From NCBI GenBank assembly GCA_963765625.1, contig CAVXXD010000015.1:62001-126000 (forward strand): a stretch of DNA of 64,000 nt, given 5' to 3'. Within the stretch, counting starts at the first letter, position 1; each line of letters starts with the position of its first letter. Both the position numbers and the translations under genes were made by a program. A model generated the notes under the pieces. The model was given only the letters and a program-made list of their open reading frames with translations. It had not been told where the DNA came from and searched no databases. Source of the stretch: CAVXXD01 sp963765625. Lineage in GTDB: Bacteria; Actinomycetota; Geothermincolia; Geothermincolales; Geothermincolaceae. Shown one piece after another: positions 51,936-62,921 of the stretch.

Positions 51936-54900
51936 CTACAGGAGGCAGACGTTGGTCTCCCCCAGGAGGGAACGGAGTTCGGCGAAGAGGCCGCTGGACG
52001 TCTCCACCCTGAAGTGGTCGTTCAGCCTCATCACCGTGGTCTTCTCTTCTCCAATGATCTGTATGTGTACGCGGTTCGGCCCGGGATGGGACCTTATCAC
52101 CGTTTTCAATTCCTCCAGGACACGGTCGTCTGCCCGCGGGAAAGGTATCTTCAGTATGAGCACCTTGTCTTCGGGATTTTTCAGGTTGGGAGCCAGAAAC
52201 TCCAGGGCGGTGAGCTTGACCTGGTCCTCTCGCCTTTCCGTCTTGCCCTTTATGCAGATGATCGTGTCCTCCTGGATCATCTCCTTGAACTGGGAGTATA
52301 TGGCCGGGAACACCGTCACCTCCACTTCGCCGGTAAGATCCTCGAGGAAGAAGCGTATGAATATGTCGCCTTTCTTGGTGACTTTCTTGGTGATCTTGTT
52401 GACGATGCCTCCCACCCACTTGATCGAGCCGTCCGGAAATTCCGTCAGCTGTTCCACTTCGCACTCTATATATTTTCTCAGGGTGTTGCGGACCTGCATG
52501 ACCGGATGGTCGGTTACATAGAGGCCGAGGATGTCTTTCTCGTAGGAGAGCAGCTGGTCCCGAGGGAGCTCCTCGGTCACCTCCTCACCCAGCCCGAGGT
52601 CTCCGATGTCCGCCGACTCTTCGCCGTCGAATAGTGAGAACTGGCCGGCTTCACGCAGACGCCTCCTCTCCAGGGACATGTCCGCCGCGACATCGTAGAT
52701 CTTCAACAGATGGTTCCGGGTGTGCCCGAAGGTGTCGAAAGCCCCACTCTTGATCAGGCTCTCCAGGGCCTTCTTGTTGAGCACGGGCCCTTCGGAACGG
52801 TTGCAGAAATCCATGAACGCAAGGTAGGGGCCGTTCTCCTTTCGTTCCCTGATGATCGATTCGACCGGGTTGGGGCCGAGGTTGCGAATGGCGGTCAGCC
52901 CGAACCTCACCCCTTGGGAAACCGGGGTGAAGTCACTGGCGCTCTCGTTGATGTCGGGCGGCAGCACGGACATGCCCATGCGCCGGCACTCCGCCGTAAA
53001 GCGGCGCACCTTGTCCTTGTCGTGGGATATGGAGGACAGCAGCGCCGCCATGAATTCGTAGGGATAGTGCGCCTTGAGATAGGCGGTCTGATAAGAGATC
53101 ACGGCATAGGCCGTGGAGTGCGACTTGTTGAAGCCGTACTTCCCGAAGCCCTCGACCAGGTCAAAGACCTGCCTGGCCAGTTTCTCGGGATAACCCTTTG
53201 GCCACGGCCCCTTCAACGAACTTGCTTCTTTCCGCCGCGACTTTTTCCGCCTTGCTCTTGGCGATGGCCCCACGCAGGCCGTCGGCTTCGGCCATGGAAT
53301 ATCCGGCCATGTCCACCGCCAGGCGCATCACCTGTTCCTGGTAGAGGAAGATGCCGTAGGTCTCACGCAGGATGGGTTCCAGGTCGGGGTGGGGATACTC
53401 GATATGCAGAACGCCGTTCTTGCGCTTGCAGAAGTCCTGAACCATGCCGCTGCCCAGGGGTCCGGGGCGATAGAGGGCCAGAAGCGCGATTATGTCCTCG
53501 AAGCAGGACGGCTTGAGCTCCTGAATCAATCCTCGCATTCCCGAGCTCTCCAGCTGGAAGACACCTATGGTCTCGGCTTTTCTCAGCAACTCGAAGGTCT
53601 CGTCGTCATCGAGGGGCAGTGAATCAAGATCGATGACCTCTCCGGTGGTGACCCGGATGTTCTCCAGGGCGTCGCCGATTACCGTCAAGGTGCGCAGGCC
53701 CAGAAAGTCCATTTTGAGCAGACCGATCTTCTGGATGGCATCCATGTCGAACTGGGTCAGGATTTCCTTGGCTTTTTTCTGGACCGGGGTATAGTTTGAG
53801 AGCTCGTCGTCGGCGATGACCACTCCGGCGGCGTGGATGGAGTCCTGGCGGGTAAGCCCCTCGAGTTTCAAGGCCATGTCGATCACCTTGCGCATGGTCT
53901 CGTCGGTCTCGTAGGACTGGCGCAGGTCAGGGGATGAATCCAGGGCCTTTTTAATGGTGATGCCGATCTCCTCGGGGACCATTTTGGCCAGTTTGTCCAT
54001 TTTTCCGTACTCCACGTTGAAAGCCCGTCCGGCGTCCTTGATGGCAGCCCGCGCGGCCATGGTGGAGAAGGTTATTATCTGGGCCACCCGGTCGGAGCCG
54101 TATTTTTCGGTTACGTAATCGATTACCTCGGGCCGGCGCCGGTAGCAGAAATCGATGTCGATATCCGGCATGGTCCGTCGTGAGGGATTGAGGAACCTCT
54201 CGAAAAGGAGGTCGTATTTGAGGGGGTCGACGGTGGTTATTCCCAGGGCGTAGGCCACGACACTACCAGCGGCGGACCCTCGCCCCGGCCCTACCATTAT
54301 CCCCTTTTCCTTGGCCTTATGCACGAAGTCGTAGACGATGAGAAAATACCCCGAGAACTCCATGTCCCGGATGACCGAGAGCTCATAGTCGAAGCGCTCG
54401 CGTACCTCGGAGGTGATCTCCGGGTAGACCTTCCGCAGCCCCTCTTCCGCCAGTTTCTCGAGGTAGCTGTCGATACCGTATCCTTCCGGGACCTGGTAGC
54501 TGGGGATGCGATAGCGGTCAAACTCGAGGTTGACATCGCAGCGCGCCGCGATGTCGGCGGTATTCGAGACGGCCTCGGGAGCCCAGGAGAATATCCCGGC
54601 CATCTCTTCCGGACTTTTAAGAAAGAACTGGTCGGAGGAGAACTTCAACCGTCCCGGCTGATCGAGGGTGGAGTTGGTCTGTATGCACAACAGCACGTCC
54701 TGGGCAAGCCAGTCCTCCTGCATGGTGTAGTGGACATCGTTGGTAGCCGCCAGGGGCAACCCCAGGCGACTGTCCAATCTCCACCAGGCCCTGGTTGATT
54801 TTCTCCTGCCCTTCGATGCCCTGGTCCTGGACCTCGAGATAGAGGTGGTTCTCACCGAAGATGTCCCGGTACTCGATGGCCAGACGCTCGGCTTCCGCCA

Positions 54901-55361
54901 TGTCGCCGCTGAGGATGCACTGGGGTATCTCCCCCTTCAGGCAGGCAGTCAGGGCGATTATCCCGTCGCGGTGCTCGCGCAGCACTTCCCGGTCGATGCG
55001 CGGTTTGTAGTAATAGCCGTCGATATAGCTGCGAGTGACCATCTTCATGAGGTTTTTGTACCCGTTGTCGTTCTCCGCCAGCAACAGAAGATGATAGTTG
55101 GGGTCCTCCCTGGGTGGAAGCCGGTCGAAAGCGCGAGCGTGACGTGAGATAGAACTCCACTCCCACCACCGGCTTAATCCCCGCCTCGCGCGCCGCCACC
55201 ACGAAGGGTACCACCCCATACATGGAGCCGTGGTCGGATATGGCCAGCGAATCCATCCCCAGGGCGGTAGCCCTGTTAATCAGGTCGGAGATGCGGGAAG
55301 CCCCGTCCAGCAGCGAAAATTCGGTATGGACGTGCAGGTGGGCAAATGGATTGTTTCCCAT
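51936..55361 (-). CDS. dnaE: DNA polymerase III alpha subunit (three apparent frameshifts)
   Basis: The replicative polymerase of the DnaE1 type, about 1141 residues once joined. An N-terminal PHP domain (HLHVHTEFSLLDGA, AISDHGSMYG) is followed by the C-family polymerase core with MVGPGRGSAAGS and the catalytic MPDIDIDF. QDSIHAAGVVI, GFGKYGFNKSHSTAYAVISY, a helix-hairpin-helix region and an OB fold (VGGIVNKITKKVTKKGD) follow. Breaks lie near 55140, 54780 and 53200; the last is in an AAA run. All motifs survive. The ATG at 55361 follows GGGGAGG. It is divergent from the nuclease gene; the 85-base gap holds an inverted repeat at 55401-55419. Confidence 0.95.
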
Positions 55362-55446
55362 ATTGGCGCCTCCCCTTTCCAATACCTTTATATCACAACG
55401 ACTATTCTGCAATAATAGTGCGGTAAGTAAATACTAATGAAAGGCG

Positions 55447-56393
55447 ATGACAAAAATGAAAGGGCCGATCAGGCTGAGCTACAGCTCCATCAACACCTAC
55501 GAGCAGTGCCCTCTCCAGTATCGTTATCGCTATGTAGACCGCCTGGAATGGGAGCCCAAACCCGCTCTTTCTTTCGGGAACAGCCTGCACGAAGCGCTGG
55601 AATGGTTCTATTCGGTCAAGACGCCCCACCCCCCGGACCTTGCGGAACTTCTCTCGCGCCTCTCCTCGGTCTGGGTCAAAGAAGGCTATGCGGATGAGGC
55701 CGAAGAAGGGCGTTATTTCGAACATGCCCAGGAGGTGCTCACGACCTTCTACCGTGCCAACGTGGGCAGGTTCCGCATGCCGGTGGCGGTGGAACAGCGT
55801 TTCCAGCTTGAACTGGAGGGTTTCGTCCTCACCGGCAAGATAGACCGCATGGACCGCCACGACGACGGCAGCTACGAGATCCTCGACTACAAGACCAACC
55901 GCAAGCTCCCTCCCCGCAACAAGCTCGCCGTCGACCTCCAGCTTCCCATCTACCAGTACGCGGCCGGGCAGGTATGGGGCGTGGTCCCCGGCCAAACTGA
56001 CCTTTTATTACCTGCTTCCGAACCAGAAGTTCTCCACCCGCCCCTGGGAAGAAGGTCGCATCAACCGGATGATCGAGCACATCTCCGCTATCGCCTCGGC
56101 CATCGCGGCGGAGAGAGTTCGAACCGACTCCCAACAACCTCTGCCCCTGGTGCGACTTTAAAGCCCTCTGCCCCCGTGCGCCCGAAGCCGATACCGGTCT
56201 GGGGCAGCTGGTTGACAGATATGCCGACCTTGAGCGCCGCAGGGTGAGGCTGGATGCGCTGATGGACGAGCTGGCGGGCGCGCTGGAAGCTTCCTGGCCT
56301 GAAGGCGAGGAATCGGTCCACTCGAAGAAAAACTCCCTGCGCCGTCCGGATGGCCCGCCGGGCGCGGCCTGCCGTTTTGTCGTCGGGGACTAG
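55447..56393 (+). CDS. PD-(D/E)XK nuclease with iron-sulfur cysteines, RecB/Cas4-like (two apparent frameshifts)
   Basis: The protein of about 315 residues begins LSYSSINTYEQCPLQYRYRY, the start seen in Cas4 and the AddB/RecB C-terminal nuclease. Catalytic elements GKIDRMD and EILDYKT (PD-(D/E)XK) follow, then QLPIYQYAA. After breaks near 55993 and 56117 comes NLCPWCDFKALCP. The early Cys21 plus this CxxCx5C set is the four-cysteine arrangement that binds a 4Fe-4S cluster in these nucleases. No CRISPR array, cas gene or helicase gene is nearby, so a stand-alone repair nuclease is more likely than adaptation. It is plus strand, divergent from dnaE and convergent with ppa. ATG at 55447 or 55456. 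Confidence 0.85.
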
Positions 56394-56400
56394 CCGCCGT

Positions 56401-56887
56401 CTACCAGCGACTCCTGCAGATATATGCACGCGCTTTTTCACCGTCCTGCCAGCCGTCGCTTACCACCACTTTGCTCTCCAGCTTCTTGTAGGTCAGGAAG
56501 AAGTTCTCGATCTCGTTCAAGAGGTGCGGCGGCAGGTCGTGTACGTCTCGCACGTGTCCCCAGCGAGGGTCGGTGGTGGGGACGGCGAGCACCTTGTTGT
56601 CCGGCCCTTTGTCGTCACGCATTATCAGCACCCCGACCGGCCGGGCTTCTATCAGGCACCCCGGGAAGGTCGGTTCCTCGATCAACACCAGCACGTCGGC
56701 CTCGTCCCCGTCTTCGGCCAGCGTCCCTTCGATGTAGCCGTAATCGGCCGGGTAGTGGACGGCGCTGAACAGCACCCTGTCCAGCTTGATACGCCCGCTC
56801 TCTCGGTCCAGCTCGTACTTGTTGCGCGACCCCTTGGGGACCTCGACGATAACCGGAATGATGTTCGGGAAAGCTTTCTCTGTTCAT
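56401..56887 (-). CDS. ppa: Inorganic pyrophosphatase, family I (one apparent frameshift)
   Basis: The enzyme hydrolyses pyrophosphate with Mg2+. EVPKGSRNKYELD, YPADYGYIEGT, DGDEADVLVL (usually DGDPLDVLV) and GPDNKVLAVP carry the metal and phosphate ligands. The frame breaks near 56868 at TTTCCCGAAC; removing one C joins MNRESFP to NIIPVIVEVP and gives 161 residues. The ATG at 56887 follows AGAGGTG. Its 3' end faces that of the nuclease gene. A promoter candidate is at 56925-56954. Confidence 0.94.
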
Positions 56888-56924
56888 CTTTTCACCTCTG
56901 GCTCGATATATATGCAGTTGAATC

Positions 56925-56954
56925 ATAATGCTTCCTTGCCCTCCGGCTTGTCAA
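56925..56954 (-). promoter_or_regulatory. Candidate promoter of ppa
   Basis: TTGACA (56954-56949), an 18-base spacer and CATTAT (56930-56925) on the minus strand. The divergent lipoprotein gene shares this 143-base gap; no clear promoter was seen for it. Confidence 0.45.
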
Positions 56955-57030
56955 CATCTACCTTGAGGGCCCATTCATGGTTTAACATTTAACCTAAAGG
57001 AATTGTGCTATCTATATGAAAGGATCAATC

Positions 57031-57880
57031 ATGAAAGCACGTCGAATGGCCATTCTCGCCGCGGTCCTGGTTGTCGCGTCCATTCTGCTCGTTCCGTCGG
57101 GTTGCAACTGAAGCCAGTGCCGATTTCTTTTCAGCGGCCCAGCAAAATATGGAAGATTCCACTTCATTCCGCATCGTGGGCAACATGGACATGACCATGA
57201 CCATGCCGGGTACGGGCACGGATGCGCCGGTCGAGATGTCCGTTCCCATGGAAGAGGAGATCGAGCAGGACGGCGACTCTTTCAAGATGAAGGCCGTTGT
57301 CGGGGTTACCGGCAATAACGCGGAAGATGGAGCTTCCGCGGACGAAGAGAGCTTCATGACCATGTATCTCCTTGATGACCAGCTCTATTACCAGTCTTTG
57401 GGCAAGTGGTACCGCAGTGACTTCTCGACCCCCCTGACGGCTATGGGCGGTGGCAACAACCAGCTGATAACGCCCGACAGCATCCTGCAGATGATGGAGA
57501 CGGCGGACAACGTCGAAGTCGTCGATGAGACAGGTTCCGAGATCACCTATCATTTCACCCTGGGTGACAGGTATTACCAGGACGCCATGGAGCAGTTTAA
57601 GACGATTATGCCCGACTATCCCGTGGAGCAGTACGAGGACCTCATCCGGTCGATGAATTACGAACTGGAGGTCACCGTGGACAAGGACACTGAACAGGTG
57701 TCACGGTTGAACGTGGAGATGGAGGGCAACGACCTCGAGTTCATGGAAGGGTTCAAGATGTCCATGAAGGTGAGCGGGGTCTTTAACTTCTCCGACTACG
57801 GCAAGGACTTCAACATCGAGTTGCCCGACGAGGCCCTGGACGCGGAGTACGTCGACACCAGCAGCGTCAATCCATTCTAA
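57031..57880 (+). CDS. LppX/LprG-like lipoprotein (one apparent frameshift)
   Basis: The N-terminus MKARRMAILAAVLVVAS is a signal peptide ending in a lipobox (LVPSGCN), so the product should be lipid-anchored. Directly after it the frame breaks near 57107 (TGA in the first frame), then continues as EASADFFSAAQQNMEDSTSF to the stop, about 282 residues in all. The mature part has a repeated strand pattern and motifs such as MYLLDDQLYYQSLGKWY and SRLNVEMEG. These recall LppX/LprG and DUF6612-type lipid-binding folds, common in actinobacteria. The ligand is unknown. The start is ATG at 57031 behind AAAGGATC. It is plus strand and overlaps the end of the FAH gene by 4 bases, tail to tail. Confidence 0.75.
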
Positions 57881-58637
57881 CCCGCGGCCGCCACGGAGTT
57901 GCGCAGGACTCCTATGTCTTCGATCTCGACTTCCAGGCGGTCGCCGTCCTTGACCTGGCCTACGCCCGGCGGGGTGCCGGTTATTATCACGTCTCCGGGC
58001 TTCAGGGTCATTATGCCTGAGATGAAGCTGAGCAGCACCGCCGGCGGGAAGATCATCTCCGAGGTCCTGGAGGACTGCCTGTCTTCTCCGTTCAGGCGCA
58101 GGGTCACCTTGAGATCGGTGGGATCGAGATCCAGGGCCAGCCAGGGCCCCAGCGGGCAGAAGGTGTCGAAGCTCTTGGCCCTGGTCCATTGACCGTCCCT
58201 GGCCTGAAGGTCCCTGGCGGTGATGTCGTTGGCGCAGCAGTATCCCAGGATGTGGCCGGCTGCCTCCGTTTCCGGGACCGATCGGCAAGCGTCCTTCACC
58301 ACTATGGCCAGTTCCGCTTCGTAATCGACCTTATGGCTGGCTGCCGGCAGCAGCACCACTCCGCTATCCGGCAGAAGGGTAGTGGGCGGCTTCATGAACA
58401 ATACCGGTTCTTCCGGAATGGGTTGGCCGAACTCCGCCGCATGGTCCCGGTAGTTAAGACCGACGGCGACGATCTTCTCGGGGCGGCACGGTACGAGTAA
58501 CTCCACGTCCTTGAGCTTACGGGTCAGGCCCGAAGTCCCCAGACCGTCAAAGGGAGAGCCGGACAGCGCGTGAAGTACTTCGTTTTCCAGGAGTCCGTAT
58601 TCCTCCCGGCTTTCATGAAGATAACGGGCCAGAAGCA

Positions 58638-58638
<1 letters not shown>
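57877..58638 (-). CDS. Fumarylacetoacetate hydrolase family protein
   Basis: The 253-residue protein has the FAH fold with VAVGLNYRDHAAEFG, DYEAELAIVV and GYCCANDITARDLQ. TFCPLGPWL and GDVIITGTPPGVG follow, holding the conserved Glu and Asp that bind the metal. Members cleave or hydrate acyl pyruvates and related diketo acids; the true substrate is not clear. The ATG overlaps the cimA stop (TGATG), so it is the last gene of the leuC-to-cimA operon. A link to 2-keto acid metabolism is plausible but not shown. Confidence 0.88.
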
Positions 58639-60230
<1,592 letters not shown>

Positions 60231-60261
60231 GCGCCTCTCCTCTATACTTTTCTTTTGGCTC

Positions 60262-61179
60262 TCAGCTTACGTACTCGAGCCAGCGAGCGTACTTGGCGTC
60301 TTCACCGTGGATGATCTCGAAGAACTTGTCCTGTAGCCTCTTGGTTATCGGTCCCGGTTCGCCGATGACGCGGTCGTCAACCTTGTTTATGGGCACCACT
60401 TCGGCTGCCGTGCCGGTGAAGAAAGCTTCGTCGGCCAGGTAGAGGTCGGTGCGGACCAGGTCCTTCTCCTTGAAGGGTATCTCCATGTCCTCGGCGATGC
60501 GGATGATGGAGTCACGGGTTATGCCCTCCAGGGCGCCGGAGGAAGTGGGTGGGGTAAAGAGCACCCCGTTGCGCACCGTGAAAATGTTCTCACCCGAACC
60601 GTCGGCCACGAAGCCGTTGCCGTTGAGGAGTATGGCCTCGTCGTAACCGGCTTCCATCACTTCGACCTTGGCCAGGATGGAGTTGAGGTACTGCCCGCAG
60701 GCCTTAGCGGCCGGGGGGATATGATTGGGGTCGTTGCGCCGGAAGGAAGATATCTTGGCGTGCACACCGTTCTTGATCCCTTCGTCGCCCAGGTAAGCGC
60801 CCCAGGGCCATACCGCTATGGCCACTTCCACCGGAGCGTTAAGTGGGTTTAGACCCATCTCCCCGTAACCGCGGAAGACGATGGGCCGGATATAACAGCT
60901 GGACAACCCGTTGGCCCTGATCACCAGCTTGGTCGCTTCGACCAACTGCTCCATCGTATAAGGTATCTCCTTGCGATAGATGAAGGCCGACTGGAACAAG
61001 CGCCTGATGTGGTCGGTCAACCGGAACACGGCGCTCCCGCGGGGGGTCTCGTAGGCACGGATGCCTTCGAACACCCCGGAACCGTAGTGCAGGGTGTGGG
61101 TGAGCACATGTATCTTGGCATCCTTCCAGTCAATCAGTTCTCCATCCATCCAGATCTTTTCGACTTCAGTTATCGGCAT
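60262..61179 (-). CDS. ilvE: Branched-chain amino acid aminotransferase
   Basis: The class IV PLP enzyme of 305 residues makes valine, leucine and isoleucine from their keto acids. Visible are HTLHYGSGVFEGIRAY, IRPIVFRGYGEMG and HIPPAAKACGQYLNS with the PLP lysine. EAILLNGNGFVADGSGEN, GALEGITRDS and TGTAAEVVPI also fit. The length fits the bacterial IlvE group. The ATG is at 61179 and the gene lies 37 bases after leuB and 31 before cimA, within the same run. Confidence 0.95.
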   Translation of the reverse strand: MPITEVEKIWMDGELIDWKDAKIHVLTHTLHYGSGVFEGIRAYETPRGSAVFRLTDHIRRLFQSAFIYRKEIPYTMEQLVEATKLVIRANGLSSCYIRPIVFRGYGEMGLNPLNAPVEVAIAVWPWGAYLGDEGIKNGVHAKISSFRRNDPNHIPPAAKACGQYLNSILAKVEVMEAGYDEAILLNGNGFVADGSGENIFTVRNGVLFTPPTSSGALEGITRDSIIRIAEDMEIPFKEKDLVRTDLYLADEAFFTGTAAEVVPINKVDDRVIGEPGPITKRLQDKFFEIIHGEDAKYARWLEYVS

Positions 61180-61216
61180 GCTTGTCCCTCCCGTGTCTAT
61201 GCCTTTTATCTGCCCG

Positions 61217-62287
61217 TTAAAGGTTTCCGTCTACTTCATCAAGGTGGCGTACGACCAGGTCTCCCACCTCCGAGGTGGAGAAGCCCATCTTCCCTGCACT
61301 CATGGATTTGAGGTCGCTCGAGCATGCTATCATGACCGCCCTCTCTAGACGCCGCGCGGCCTTTTCTTCTCCCAGGTGGTCCAGCATCATCTGCGCCGCC
61401 ATGATGGCAGCGATGGGATTGATGACGTTCTTACCGGTGTACTTGGGGGCCGATCCACCTATAGGCTCGAACATGGACGTTCCCGCGGGGTTGATGTTGC
61501 CCCCCGCGGCCACTCCCATTCCCCCCTGTATCATTGCACCTAGGTCGGTGATGATGTCGCCGAACATGTTGTCGGTGACGATCACGTCGAACCATTCGGG
61601 GTTCTTTACCATCCACATACAGATGGCGTCCACGTGGGCGTAGTCCGTCTCTATTCCCGGGTATTCAGGCGCCAGCTGGTTGAAAGCCCTCTCCCACAGG
61701 TCCCAGGCGTAGGTGAGGACGTTGGTCTTGCCGCATAGGGTGAGCTTCTTTCGGCGGTCGGCCCTTCCGGCATATTCGTAGGCATATCGCAGGCAGCGCT
61801 CCACCCCGCGCCGGGTGTTGACGCTCTCCTGTACCGCCACCTCGTCCGGCGTGTCCTTGCGAAGGAAGCCGCCCGTGCCGGCATAGAGCCCTTCGGTGTT
61901 CTCCCTCACCACGACGAAATCGATCTCCTGCGGCCCCTTGTCTTTCAATGGCGTCTCCACTCCGGCATAGAGCTTGACGGGGCGGAGGTTGATGTACTGG
62001 TCGAGCTCGAACCTGAGCTTCAACAGAAGCCCTTGTTCAAGGATTCCCGGTTTAACGTCCGGGTGCCCTACCGCTCCCAGGTAGATGGCATCGTATCCCT
62101 TGAGCTCCTCGGCTGCTCCGTCCGGCAGGACTTCGCCGGTTGCCAGGTAACGGTCGCCCCCGAAATCGTAGGGGGTCTCCTGGTAATCGAAACCTTCCAG
62201 CTCCGCCAGCCTGGCCAGAACCTTGAGTCCCTCGCGCACTACTTCCGGACCGGTACCGTCTCCCGGTAATACCGCTATCTTGTACAT
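61217..62287 (-). CDS. leuB: 3-isopropylmalate dehydrogenase (also 3-methylmalate)
   Basis: The 356-residue beta-decarboxylating dehydrogenase has VLPGDGTGPEVV, VVRENTEGLYAG, LCGKTNVL with the catalytic Lys and TDNMFGDIITDLGAM with metal-binding Asp residues. FEPIGGSAPKYTGKN closes the motif set. Next to cimA it would oxidise 3-methylmalate to 2-oxobutanoate as well as isopropylmalate. No leuA is seen in the window, so leucine synthesis needs a gene elsewhere. Related tartrate and homoisocitrate dehydrogenases are similar, but the operon decides. Confidence 0.92.
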   Translation of the reverse strand: MYKIAVLPGDGTGPEVVREGLKVLARLAELEGFDYQETPYDFGGDRYLATGEVLPDGAAEELKGYDAIYLGAVGHPDVKPGILEQGLLLKLRFELDQYINLRPVKLYAGVETPLKDKGPQEIDFVVVRENTEGLYAGTGGFLRKDTPDEVAVQESVNTRRGVERCLRYAYEYAGRADRRKKLTLCGKTNVLTYAWDLWERAFNQLAPEYPGIETDYAHVDAICMWMVKNPEWFDVIVTDNMFGDIITDLGAMIQGGMGVAAGGNINPAGTSMFEPIGGSAPKYTGKNVINPIAAIMAAQMMLDHLGEEKAARRLERAVMIACSSDLKSMSAGKMGFSTSEVGDLVVRHLDEVDGNL

Positions 62288-62350
62288 CTTCTGCTCCGTT
62301 CTCGGATATCGTCACCCCTGCCGGGCAACTTTTAGATTATATGGTAATCC

Positions 62351-62857
62351 TCACTCGTCTTCCAGGCGTGCTTTGACGTAAGGCACCAGGCCGCCGTGCT
62401 CGATCAGTTCCCGCATGGAATCCGGAAAAGGGGCCGCCTGGAAGCTGTTACCGCTGCGCAGGTTCTCCACCGTCCCCTTTTCCAGGTCAACCTTGAGCCG
62501 GTCACCGGTGGTTATGTCCCGCACCGCTTCGGGGCATTCCAGAATAGGAAGCCCCACGTTGATGGCGTTGCGATAAAATATCCGCGCGAAAGTAGAAGCG
62601 ATGACGCATGAGGTCCCGGTCCCCTTGATGGCCAGGGGGGCATGCTCCCGGCTGGATCCGGAACCGAAATTCTCCTCAGCGACGATCATGTCTCCCGGTT
62701 CCATCTTCGATCGAAAATCGGGGTCGAGGTCCTCCAGGCAGTGGGCCGCCAGATCCTCTTCGCTGGTGAGGGTGAGGTAACGGGCCGGTATGATGACGTC
62801 GGTATCGATGTTCGACCCGTATCGCCAGGCTTTTCCTTCCATTGTCAATCCTGCCAC
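62351..62857 (-). CDS. leuD: 3-isopropylmalate dehydratase small subunit
   Basis: The swivelling small subunit of the isomerase, 168 residues, with RYGSNIDTDVIIPARYL at its start, the substrate-recognition loop ENFGSGSSREHAP, VIASTFARIFYRNAINVGL and a short C-terminus. It acts with LeuC on isopropylmalate and, in the citramalate route, citramalate. It lies 64 bases after leuC. Confidence 0.95.
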   Translation of the reverse strand: MAGLTMEGKAWRYGSNIDTDVIIPARYLTLTSEEDLAAHCLEDLDPDFRSKMEPGDMIVAEENFGSGSSREHAPLAIKGTGTSCVIASTFARIFYRNAINVGLPILECPEAVRDITTGDRLKVDLEKGTVENLRSGNSFQAAPFPDSMRELIEHGGLVPYVKARLEDE

Positions 62858-62921
62858 TTCTATCTCCTGTCCGCCCGGTGGTATCTCCGGGCATATATTT
62901 AACTCTTAACTGGTTAACAGT

